DNA from: Prolixibacteraceae bacterium UBA6029
GTDB taxonomy: Bacteria; Bacteroidota; Bacteroidia; Bacteroidales; Prolixibacteraceae
Direction of reading: 5' to 3'
Length of the DNA: 64,000 bases
Assembly: GCA_002429385.1 (NCBI GenBank)
Contig: DIZL01000076.1
Coordinates: 32,215-96,214 of the forward strand
The translations under genes were made by a program, and so were the position numbers. This document shows, piece by piece, positions 25,530 through 33,795 of the stretch (positions are counted from its first letter, which is position 1; the number at the start of each line of letters is the position of its first letter). Under the pieces are notes generated by a model, which was given only the letters and a program-made list of their open reading frames with translations, did not search any database and was not told the origin of the DNA.

Positions 25530-26561
25530 ATGAGTCAACCCTTCAATAAGTTTCAGGCAGCATCCAATAAAACCATTCGAACTGCAATTATATTGCTGTT
25601 TCTGCTCGTTTCTTCCGGCACTTTGTTTTACTGGACACACGAGCAGTATCCACTGATTGACGCATTTTTCATGACTATAATTACCATTTCGACCGTCGGA
25701 TTCGGGATGATTCATCCGCTTTCGGACGTCGGGAAGCTTTTCACCTCCGGACTAATCATGTTCAGTCTGGGAAGTTTGGCTTGGGTAGGATCCAGTCTGG
25801 CAAGGTTTATTTTCGACGGTGAACTGAACGATTACTTAAAAACATACAGAGTGGACAAAAAAATCATGAAACTGAAAGACCATACCATCATTGTAGGATA
25901 TGGCCGTAACGGAGAACAGGCAGCCATGGAACTCCGCGATTACGGAGTGGACTTTGTGGTTATCGACATGCGTGAAAACGTGATCAGCCGCATCCGTGAA
26001 GACGAAAACCTGTTGTACATCCAGGGAGATGCCACACGTGAAGATGTGCTGTTCCAGGCCCGGATTGAACATGCCAAAGCTTTGATTGCCACAACACCAA
26101 GCGATGCGGATAATGTGTTTGTCGTTCTCACCGCCCGAAGTATTAATCCGGGACTGAAAATAATCAGTCGCGCTTCGGAAATTGAGTCCATCACTAAACT
26201 TCGCAGGGCCGGGGCGACCAATGTAATTATGCCCGAACGCATAGGCGGACAACGTATGGCCAAATTAGTCACACAGCCTGATGTGGTTGAATTTGTCGAA
26301 TACATTCTCCTACAGCAAAGTAAAGATGTGAGCCTGGAGGAAGTCTCCTGCACCTATCTGGACAGCCATTTTGTAAACAAACCCTTGAAAGTATTGCGTT
26401 CAAAAGATAAATCGGGAATAAACATTGTCGGCATAAAAATCAGCGGAGCCAAATATGTGTTCAATCCCGATCCGGAACTCACACTGAGCCGCGGTGACCA
26501 GCTTTTTGTGCTGGGTTCACCATTACAGATCAAAGAATTCAGAAATTTGCTGGAGAGTTAG
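25530..26561 (+). CDS. Potassium channel with RCK (TrkA-N/TrkA-C) domains
   Basis: The start at 25530 gives 343 residues and begins just after the DUF2851 stop; a longer frame from 25476 would overlap that gene. Two membrane segments flank a pore loop with the filter TISTVGFG. A Rossmann RCK domain follows (HTIIVGYGRNGEQAAMEL, with VVID and GDAT boxes), then a TrkA-C domain from about 255. This is the MthK-like plan, in which ligand binding to the cytoplasmic ring opens the pore. The ligand is not deducible. Confidence 0.92.
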   Translation: MSQPFNKFQAASNKTIRTAIILLFLLVSSGTLFYWTHEQYPLIDAFFMTIITISTVGFGMIHPLSDVGKLFTSGLIMFSLGSLAWVGSSLARFIFDGELNDYLKTYRVDKKIMKLKDHTIIVGYGRNGEQAAMELRDYGVDFVVIDMRENVISRIREDENLLYIQGDATREDVLFQARIEHAKALIATTPSDADNVFVVLTARSINPGLKIISRASEIESITKLRRAGATNVIMPERIGGQRMAKLVTQPDVVEFVEYILLQQSKDVSLEEVSCTYLDSHFVNKPLKVLRSKDKSGINIVGIKISGAKYVFNPDPELTLSRGDQLFVLGSPLQIKEFRNLLES

Positions 26562-26829
26562 AAATAAATAATCAGAAAAAATCAATACCTGCCAGACGCA
26601 GGCTAGGAAAAAAGGAAAAAGGAACGAGGAAAGTGATACGCGGTCAGTCGCTGTGATCAGGGTAAAAGAAAATTGGAGGATAAGAAGGTGATAGAGTGAG
26701 ATATAATCAGGTGAAGAGTATTGGAATTAGATAAAAGTCAGAAAGCATATGATTAATCACAGTTTTATGTAATATTAATCAATTACCTTTAGACTTTTAC
26801 AACACTTTTAGCACATTATATGAATAGTC

Positions 26830-27474
26830 ATGAAGCACATTAAATTTTTTACCATAATTCTTATTTTCTTGTTGCCAACTTCACTTAAAGCCCAATGGAA
26901 AAGGGAAACCAGCTTTACAATCGGAGTTATTTATCCGGATTATCACAATAATTATTACCATAATGGAATAACTGGCGTTTCAACAAAATTAGGATTTTAT
27001 CAAAGTTGGAATAAGCCTGAAAATAGATTTTCGTTTAGACCTGAAGTTGGAATAGATCTGGAAAGACTCTCAGTTGACAACATAAGTTCGGGTGGGCTTG
27101 GAGGTGGAGTCGACTACAAAGGAACAATCTGGAGTATTAATGGCGAATTAGCTTTTCTGGCACAAATCCGAATTGCAAAGAGATTGTTTTTTTCTTTAGG
27201 CCCTGCCGGGAAATATCTATTTACCGATATTACGAAAATGACTCACAGTTGGTGGTTAATGAATTATGGAAGCGGCACAATTAATGATGACGGAATAAAC
27301 CGAAAATATTTATACAAACCTTCAATTGGAATAAAAGGAATCCTTTTTGAAACGAATATAGGGGGAAAAATCGGCTTGGGACTCTCAGTTGAACATCAAT
27401 GGAAAGGTTCTAGGGAAGACGTTATTAGTTATTCTGAAACCAATGAAGTATCATTATATTTTGAATTGCATTAG
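26830..27474 (+). CDS. Predicted outer-membrane beta-barrel protein
   Basis: The protein has 214 residues with a signal peptide ending at LKAQ. The body alternates polar and hydrophobic residues in short strands with glycine/asparagine turns, and ends in an aromatic strand (VSLYFELH). That fits a small outer-membrane barrel of the PorT/OMP_b-brl type. It stands alone. The 268-bp gap before it contains a purine-rich stretch (about 26605-26710) but no feature I can name. Confidence 0.6.
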   Translation: MKHIKFFTIILIFLLPTSLKAQWKRETSFTIGVIYPDYHNNYYHNGITGVSTKLGFYQSWNKPENRFSFRPEVGIDLERLSVDNISSGGLGGGVDYKGTIWSINGELAFLAQIRIAKRLFFSLGPAGKYLFTDITKMTHSWWLMNYGSGTINDDGINRKYLYKPSIGIKGILFETNIGGKIGLGLSVEHQWKGSREDVISYSETNEVSLYFELH

Positions 27475-27514
27475 TTCAGAATATTTCCCCTGCTAAAAAT
27501 ATACTCTTACCCTC

Positions 27515-27544
27515 TTGAATTTCAAAGATATTTGATTATTTTTG
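27515..27544 (+). promoter_or_regulatory. Promoter for rpsO
   Basis: TTG (27515-27517) and TATTTTTG (27537-27544) are 19 nt apart, a strong Bacteroidota promoter. The predicted start near 27551 gives an rpsO leader of about 80 nt, long enough for autoregulation. Confidence 0.6.
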
Positions 27545-27632
27545 CCACGCTTTTAAAAATTAATTTTAAGCGGTTGTTATTGAAAGCGATGCTGCTGCTT
27601 AAACATTGTATAACAAATAAAAAGAACGTTAC

Positions 27633-27902
27633 ATGTATTTAACACCTGAAAAGAAGATTGAATTCTTCGAAAAATACGGCGAAACAGCCGTAAACACCGG
27701 ATCGTCAGAAGCACAGGTTGCTTTGTTTTCATTCCGCATCAATCACTTGACCGAACACTTGAAATTAAACAAAAAAGATTTCAGCACACAGCGTGCTTTG
27801 ATCACTCTGGTAGGTAAACGCAGAAGTCTTCTGGATTATTTAAAGAAAAAAGACATCAACCGTTACCGTGCAATTATCAAAGACCTTAACTTACGTCGAT
27901 AA
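27633..27902 (+). CDS. rpsO: Ribosomal protein S15
   Basis: The protein has 89 residues, the standard length. Motifs TGSSEAQVALFSFRINHLTEHL and LVGKRRSLLDYLKKKD, given here in parts, are diagnostic for S15. It binds the central domain of 16S rRNA early in 30S assembly. It lies upstream of pnp, the classical order, but a terminator separates them. Confidence 0.98.
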   Translation: MYLTPEKKIEFFEKYGETAVNTGSSEAQVALFSFRINHLTEHLKLNKKDFSTQRALITLVGKRRSLLDYLKKKDINRYRAIIKDLNLRR

Positions 27903-27912
27903 TTTATCACTG

Positions 27913-27944
27913 AAAAGGCAATATTTTTATTGCCTTTTCTTATT
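27913..27944 (+). terminator. Intrinsic terminator after rpsO
   Basis: A 10-bp stem AAAAGGCAAT/ATTGCCTTTT (27913-27922/27929-27938) is followed by CTTATTTTTAT, 10 bp after the stop codon. Confidence 0.8.
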
Positions 27945-28076
27945 TTTATACGCTGTTAAAAATATGCCGGTACCATGTTATTGACTGCAAACTTCAGATT
28001 ACTTGTTTTCTGAATAAAATACCCCACCACGCCCATTTGTAGTACCTTTTAGAAATTTCATTTATTAGAAAAAATT

Positions 28077-30356
28077 ATGAATCAAGCAATTATTAAAACA
28101 ATTGACCTTGGGGATGGCCGCACCATTACCATTGAAACAGGCCGTTTAGCCAAACAGGCCGACGGTGCGGTGGTTGTTAAAATGGGTGATACAATGTTGC
28201 TGGCCACTGTGGTGGCTGCTGTAGACGCCAAAGAAGATGTTGACTTTATGCCGCTTTCGGTTGACTATCGCGAGAAATTCGCTGCTGCAGGACGTTTCCC
28301 AGGTGGATTCCTCAAACGCGAATCGCGTCCTTCGGATGATGAAGTTCTGATCGGCCGCCTGGTCGACCGTGCCTTACGTCCATTATTTCCTGCCGATTTT
28401 CATGCAGAGACTGCCATGATGATCTCGCTGATCTCTTCGGATTCTGAAGTTATGGCTGATTCGCTTGCCGGACTTGCTGCATCTGCTGCTATTGCCGTTT
28501 CGGATGTGCCTTTCGAAACTCCTATTTCTGAAGTACGTGTTGCACGCATCGACGGAAAGTTTATTGTGAATCCAACCTTTTCACAGCTTAAAAAAGCTGA
28601 TCTGGACATCATGGTTGGTGCATCTTATGAAAACATCATGATGGTTGAAGGCGAAATGAACGAGGTTTCGGAAGAAGACATGCTCGCGGCCATTAAAATT
28701 GCTCACGAAGCTATCAAGATCCAGTGTAAGGCTCAGGAAGAACTGGCCGCATTGGTTGGAAAAACCAAACGTACCTATTGCCACGAAATTAACGATGCTA
28801 CACTGAAAGCAAAAGTTTTCGAAGATCTTTATCCTGCCTGTTACAAACTGGCTACTCAACGCCTTAACGATAAAGCGCTGCGCATCGAAGGTTTCCATGC
28901 AATCGTTGAAGAATACGTTGCTGCATACAAAGTTGCCAATGCTGAAAATGCTGATATCAATCTTGGTGTCAATGTTAATTTGATCAAGAAATATTACCAC
29001 GACGTTGAGAAAGAAGCCATGCGCCGCATGATTCTTGACGAAGGTGTCCGTCTGGACGGCCGCACAACAACCCAGATTCGTCCTATCTGGGGCGAAGTGG
29101 ATTACCTGCCGGGTTCACACGGATCGGCTATCTTCACCCGTGGTGAAACACAATCGCTTTCTTCTATCACTTTGGGAACAAAGATGGATGAGAAAAAGAT
29201 TGATAGCGTGACTTACCAGGGAACCGAGAAATTCCTGTTGCATTACAACTTCCCGCCATTCTCTGTTGGTGAAGCCAAAGTGCCACGTGGAGTCGGTCGC
29301 CGCGAAATCGGTCATGGTAACCTTGCATTGCGTGCCCTTAAAAAAATGATTCCTGATGAATTTCCTTACGTGGTAAGAATTGTGTCAGACATCCTTGAAT
29401 CAAACGGATCATCATCGATGGCAACAGTTTGTGCCGGAACGATGTGTATGCTCGATGCCGGTGTTAAAATGAAACGTCCGGTTTCAGGAATCGCTATGGG
29501 TTTGATTACCGATCCTGCAAACAACAAATTCGCTGTTCTGTCAGATATTCTGGGTGACGAAGATCACCTGGGCGACATGGACTTTAAGGTAACCGGTACC
29601 GAAAAAGGGATAACTGCTACCCAGATGGACATTAAAGTTGGCGGACTTTCCTATGAAATTCTTTCTCAGGCATTGCTTCAGGCCAAACAAGGCCGCGAGC
29701 ATATTCTGGGCGAAATCCTGAAAGTCATTTCAGAACCCCGCGAAGACTACAAACCAAACGTTCCGCGCGTGGTAGTTATTCAGGTTCCGAAAGAATTCAT
29801 CGGACCAATCATTGGCCCTGGAGGTAAAAATATCCAAAAACTTCAGGAAGAAACCAAAACCGTTATTTCTATTGAAGAACGTGACGATATCGGTTTCGTT
29901 CAGATTTCGAGCGTTAACAAAGAATCGCTTGAAGCTGCTGTAAGCCGCATCAAAATGATTGTTGCCATGCCTGAAAAAGGCGAAATCTATAAGGGAAAAG
30001 TGAAATCGATCACCTCTTTTGGTGCATTTGTTGAAATCATGCCCGGGAAAGAAGGATTGCTCCATATTTCTGAAATAAGCTGGAATCGTTTGAATACCGT
30101 TGAAGAAGAATTGACCGAAGGACAGGAGATTGAAGTGAAATTACTGGATATGGACCGCGACGGAAAAATGAAATTATCGCGTCGTGCTTTACTTCCTAAA
30201 CCTGAAGGAATGCCTGACCGTCCGGAACGCAGTAACGATGACCGTCCGCCGCGTCGTGATGACAATCGTGGCGGAGACCACCGTGGTGGCGGAGACCGTC
30301 GTGACAATCGTGGTGGAGATCGCCGCGATAATCGTGGTGGCGGAGACCGTCGGTAA
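28077..30356 (+). CDS. pnp: Polyribonucleotide nucleotidyltransferase (PNPase)
   Basis: The protein has 759 residues: two RNase PH domains (first REKFAAAGRFPGGFLKRESR; second from about 320), a KH domain (IGPIIGPGGKNIQKLQEET, about 575) and an S1 domain (KGKVKSITSFGAFVEIMPG, about 640-710). The enzyme degrades RNA 3' to 5' by phosphorolysis. The last 45 residues form a low-complexity tail with four RGG(G) boxes and DDR/DRR repeats, encoded by an imperfect DNA repeat (about 30230-30354). A TACCTTTT box at about 28040 may be its promoter. Confidence 0.97.
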   Translation: MNQAIIKTIDLGDGRTITIETGRLAKQADGAVVVKMGDTMLLATVVAAVDAKEDVDFMPLSVDYREKFAAAGRFPGGFLKRESRPSDDEVLIGRLVDRALRPLFPADFHAETAMMISLISSDSEVMADSLAGLAASAAIAVSDVPFETPISEVRVARIDGKFIVNPTFSQLKKADLDIMVGASYENIMMVEGEMNEVSEEDMLAAIKIAHEAIKIQCKAQEELAALVGKTKRTYCHEINDATLKAKVFEDLYPACYKLATQRLNDKALRIEGFHAIVEEYVAAYKVANAENADINLGVNVNLIKKYYHDVEKEAMRRMILDEGVRLDGRTTTQIRPIWGEVDYLPGSHGSAIFTRGETQSLSSITLGTKMDEKKIDSVTYQGTEKFLLHYNFPPFSVGEAKVPRGVGRREIGHGNLALRALKKMIPDEFPYVVRIVSDILESNGSSSMATVCAGTMCMLDAGVKMKRPVSGIAMGLITDPANNKFAVLSDILGDEDHLGDMDFKVTGTEKGITATQMDIKVGGLSYEILSQALLQAKQGREHILGEILKVISEPREDYKPNVPRVVVIQVPKEFIGPIIGPGGKNIQKLQEETKTVISIEERDDIGFVQISSVNKESLEAAVSRIKMIVAMPEKGEIYKGKVKSITSFGAFVEIMPGKEGLLHISEISWNRLNTVEEELTEGQEIEVKLLDMDRDGKMKLSRRALLPKPEGMPDRPERSNDDRPPRRDDNRGGDHRGGGDRRDNRGGDRRDNRGGGDRR

Positions 30357-30397
30357 TCCTGATTGAAATTTACGAACTATTCTTTAATGAGATAAAT

Positions 30398-30427
30398 GAA
30401 AAATGCCCGCATGTCGGGCATTTTTCA
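30398..30427 (+). terminator. Intrinsic terminator after pnp
   Basis: TGAAAAATGCCCG and CGGGCATTTTTCA form a 13-bp stem with a small CATGT loop, ending in T-rich sequence, about 40 bp after the stop. Confidence 0.85.
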
Positions 30428-30522
30428 TTAACTTTATACTGTAATGGAACTACCCAAACAAATACCAATAGGAATCATTTTGTCCAGTTTGCCTTACGAC
30501 TTAAACTAAAACATACTACTCA

Positions 30523-32631
30523 ATGAAACGAGTTATTATTTCATTTTTAGCGCTATCATTTATGATGTCATGTTCCGAAAAGCCAATTCAGTATCCGCCT
30601 ACAAAAAAAGGAGAAGTTAAAGACACGTATTTTGGAACTGTGGTTGAAGATCCCTATCGCTGGCTCGAAGATGACAATTCGCCTAAGACTGCCGATTGGG
30701 TAAAAACACAAAATCAGCTTACATTCGGTTATCTCTCGAAACTACCTTACCGTGATCAGATTAAAAAGCGCCTGACCGAATTGTGGGACTATCCAAAATA
30801 CGGAGCTCCATTCAAGGAAGCCGGCAAATATTTCTTTTATAAGAACAATGGTCTGCAGAATCAGAGTGTGCTGTATATGACCAGCGACCTTTCTGCTGAG
30901 CCTAAAGTCCTGCTTGATCCGAATACACTTTCGACAGATGGAACTGCCGCATTGACAAGCATTGAGGTCTCCAATGACGGGAAATACCTGATGTACCAGG
31001 TCGCCAAATCAGGTTCTGACTGGAACGAGATATTCGTAAAGAGTATTGAAACAGGAGAGATGCTACCGGACCATATGCTCTGGGTGAAATTCTCCGGGAT
31101 CAGCTGGTATAAAGACGGATTCTTTTATAGTGCGTACGATAAACCTGAGGCTGGGAGTGAATTATCCAAGGCCAACGAATTTCAGAAAGTCTACTTTCAT
31201 AAATTAGGGACAGAGCAGTCGGCGGATCAGTTGATTATAAACGATCCGAAAAACCCCAAACAAATGTTTGGTGCCGGATTAACCGATGATAAACGCTTCC
31301 TGTTGATTTCAAGAAGCATCGGAACCCACGGGAATGCACTTGACTTTAAAGACCTCAATAAGACAAATAGTAGCTTTATCACCCTGATGGACCAATACGA
31401 GTACGAGTTTAATCCGGTTGATAATATTGGTGATGAAATTTATGTACGTACAAATTATAAAGCGCCAAAATATCGTCTGGTTAAAATCAATGCGAATCAC
31501 CCTGAGGAAAAGAACTGGGTCGTTATAATTCCTGAGAATAAAGATGTGATGGAGTCAGTTGTGATGATTGCGGGCAAATTGGTAGTGAATTTCATGACCG
31601 ATGCCCACAGCAAAACAGAAGTTTATTCGTACGATGGAGTTTTGGATCATGAAATTCAGCTACCGGGAATCGGAACCGTGAGTGCTTTCTCAGGGAAAAA
31701 AGAGGATAACATTGCTTATTATAGCTACACTTCATTCAACACTCCCGGTGAAATATACAAATATGACTTCACTACCAAACAATCATCCTTGCATTTCAGG
31801 CCTGAAGTTAAATTCAACCCGGATGACTTTGAAGTAAATCAGGTGTTTTATGCAAGTAAAGATGGTACGAAAATACCTATGTTTATAGTCCACAAAAAGG
31901 GTTTAGAACTGAATGGCAATAACCCTACCCTGTTATATGCATACGGTGGCTTCAACATCAGCCTGACGCCATCATTTTCATCAGCTCGTATCGCCTTTCT
32001 TGAAAATGGAGGTGTTTATGCCATGGCCAACCTACGTGGTGGTGGTGAATATGGCGAAGAATGGCATCTGGCCGGCACCAAACTTCAAAAACAAAATGTA
32101 TTCGACGATTTCATTGCCGCAGCAGAATACCTGATCAGCCAAAAATACACTTCCAGCAAAAAACTGGCCATTCAGGGAGGATCAAATGGTGGTCTGCTTA
32201 TAGGGGCTGTTACCAATCAACGACCTGATTTATTCAAAGTGGCACTGCCTCAGGTTGGTGTTATGGATATGCTTCGGTTTAACAAATTCACCATAGGTTG
32301 GGCCTGGGCCGGCGATTATGGCACCAGCGAAGACAATGCTGAAATGTTCAAATACCTTTATGGTTATTCTCCCTACCACACCATCAGGAAACGAGTTGCC
32401 TACCCGGCCATTCTGGCCACAACTGCTGATCACGATGACCGTGTAGTTCCGGCTCACACGTTTAAATATATGGCGAGGCTACAGGAATACAATTCAGAAA
32501 ACAAACTGCCGCTACTGGTTCGCATCGATTCCAAGGCAGGTCATGGTGCAGGAAAACCAACTGCCAAGGTCATTGAGGAATATACTGATGTTTGGTCGTT
32601 TGTATTCTATCATTTGGGAATGAAACTATAA
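30523..32631 (+). CDS. Prolyl oligopeptidase (S9A) lipoprotein
   Basis: The protein has 702 residues with a lipobox (FMMSCSEK, Cys about 17), so it is probably membrane-anchored in the periplasm. The N-terminal part (PYRWLEDDNSPKTADWV) and a seven-bladed propeller precede the alpha/beta-hydrolase domain. The catalytic Ser is in GGSNGG (residue 554), Asp in DHDDRVVP (about 638) and His in AGHGAG (about 673). The family cuts short peptides after proline. It is monocistronic. Confidence 0.93.
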   Translation: MKRVIISFLALSFMMSCSEKPIQYPPTKKGEVKDTYFGTVVEDPYRWLEDDNSPKTADWVKTQNQLTFGYLSKLPYRDQIKKRLTELWDYPKYGAPFKEAGKYFFYKNNGLQNQSVLYMTSDLSAEPKVLLDPNTLSTDGTAALTSIEVSNDGKYLMYQVAKSGSDWNEIFVKSIETGEMLPDHMLWVKFSGISWYKDGFFYSAYDKPEAGSELSKANEFQKVYFHKLGTEQSADQLIINDPKNPKQMFGAGLTDDKRFLLISRSIGTHGNALDFKDLNKTNSSFITLMDQYEYEFNPVDNIGDEIYVRTNYKAPKYRLVKINANHPEEKNWVVIIPENKDVMESVVMIAGKLVVNFMTDAHSKTEVYSYDGVLDHEIQLPGIGTVSAFSGKKEDNIAYYSYTSFNTPGEIYKYDFTTKQSSLHFRPEVKFNPDDFEVNQVFYASKDGTKIPMFIVHKKGLELNGNNPTLLYAYGGFNISLTPSFSSARIAFLENGGVYAMANLRGGGEYGEEWHLAGTKLQKQNVFDDFIAAAEYLISQKYTSSKKLAIQGGSNGGLLIGAVTNQRPDLFKVALPQVGVMDMLRFNKFTIGWAWAGDYGTSEDNAEMFKYLYGYSPYHTIRKRVAYPAILATTADHDDRVVPAHTFKYMARLQEYNSENKLPLLVRIDSKAGHGAGKPTAKVIEEYTDVWSFVFYHLGMKL

Positions 32632-32651
32632 AATCTTAGTCAAAATCATTT

Positions 32652-32979
32652 ATGGAAATTGACAGAATCCAAACAAAGATTTATGAAGTAAGGGAGCAAA
32701 AGGTCATGCTTGATTTTGACCTTGCCGAGCTCTACGAAGTTGAGACAAGAGTATTGAACCAGGCTGTAAACGGAATATTGATATCTTTCCCGAAGATTTC
32801 ATGTTTCAGCTTTCCAATACCGAATGGGAAAGTATGTCATCACAAATTGTGATGACATACCCAATCAAACGACCTAAAACAGCTTTACCTCTTGCATTTA
32901 CCGGGAACTGTTCAGAAACTACGAACCCGGATTGGGTTTAAATCAGAAAGATAACCAACGACAACTATTCCTCTCATAA
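32652..32979 (+). pseudogene. ORF6N-domain gene remnant
   Basis: The first frame reads MEIDRIQTKIYEVREQKVM and LDFDLAELYEVETRVLNQAV, the start of an ORF6N (phage anti-repressor-like) domain. At about 32769 the frame breaks; adding one A to the AAA there continues as KRNIDIFPEDFMFQLS. After LPLAFT near 32910 the ORF6N sequence ends, and the plus-strand sequence continues in another frame (RELFRNYEPGLGLNQKD) to a stop at 32977. This looks like a frameshifted gene with an internal deletion joining it to the end of another gene. It is probably non-functional. Confidence 0.7.
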
Positions 32980-33030
32980 TTCATTCCTGATTCTTATTTC
33001 AATTCGCACAAAATATTGTATTTTTATAAT

Positions 33031-33059
33031 CCCGGAAAACAATGTCCGGGATTTTTTTA
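33031..33059 (+). terminator. Intrinsic terminator immediately before the kinase start
   Basis: CCCGGA/TCCGGG (33031-33036/33045-33050) with an 8-nt loop is followed by seven T. It ends about 11 nt before the kinase ATG at 33070. It may stop read-through from upstream or attenuate the kinase message. Confidence 0.75.
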
Positions 33060-33069
33060 TGTCCTGAAG

Positions 33070-33708
33070 ATGAGCATTAACTATCTGGTTATAGAAGGAA
33101 ATATTGGCGCAGGTAAAACTACACTGGCACAAATGATCAGTAAGAAGTACCAGGCCAAACTTGTCCTGGAACAATTTGCCGACAATCCATTCCTTCCCAA
33201 ATTCTATGAAAATCAGGAGCAATATTCCTTTCCCCTAGAAATGGCATTCCTGGCAGAAAGGTACAATCAGCTAAACCGGGAACTCAGCCATTTCGATTTA
33301 TTCAGCCCCTTTACCGTATCGGATTATTATTTTATGAAATCCCTGATTTTTGCACAAAACACCTTGCAGCCAGACGAATATAATTTATACCGTCAGTTCT
33401 TTACCATTATTTACGACAAAATGCCAAAGCCGGATCTGTATGTATATCTTCACAAGGATCCTGATCTGCTACTGGGAAATATTGCAAAGAGGGGCCGGGA
33501 CTACGAAACATATATTACAAAGGATTACCTGGAAAAAATTGCACAGGGATATTTTAGCTATTTCAGACAGCAACGTGATTTACGTGTTCTGGTTGTCGAT
33601 TCGAATAGTCTGGACTTTGTAAATAAACCCGAGGATTTTGAAAAGATTACAGAAACAATCTTTAACGAACAGTTTAGTAAGGGTGTAACGCGCATCCTGT
33701 TAGATTAA
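33070..33708 (+). CDS. Deoxynucleoside kinase
   Basis: The start at 33070 gives 212 residues (MSINYLVIEGNIGAGKTT); an upstream ATG at 33016 would put a terminator inside the coding region. The P-loop is GNIGAGKTT (about 9-17). PDLYVYLHKDPDLLLGNIAKRGRDYE carries the lid arginines, and RYNQLNREL fits the dNK family (deoxyadenosine/deoxyguanosine kinases). It phosphorylates deoxynucleosides for salvage; which base is preferred is not decidable by eye. It is monocistronic. Confidence 0.9.
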   Translation: MSINYLVIEGNIGAGKTTLAQMISKKYQAKLVLEQFADNPFLPKFYENQEQYSFPLEMAFLAERYNQLNRELSHFDLFSPFTVSDYYFMKSLIFAQNTLQPDEYNLYRQFFTIIYDKMPKPDLYVYLHKDPDLLLGNIAKRGRDYETYITKDYLEKIAQGYFSYFRQQRDLRVLVVDSNSLDFVNKPEDFEKITETIFNEQFSKGVTRILLD

Positions 33709-33741
33709 CAAATTTTATGCTTTTATTTAAATGAAAATTAC

Positions 33742-33749
33742 TAATTTTG
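33742..33749 (+). promoter_or_regulatory. -7 promoter box for TPR lipoprotein
   Basis: TAATTTTG matches TAnnTTTG, 46 nt before the ATG at 33796. No convincing TTG box is seen upstream. Confidence 0.4.
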
Positions 33750-33795
33750 GGATTATTAAGTTAGAGGACACAGTATTAAATTTAATATAATAAAT

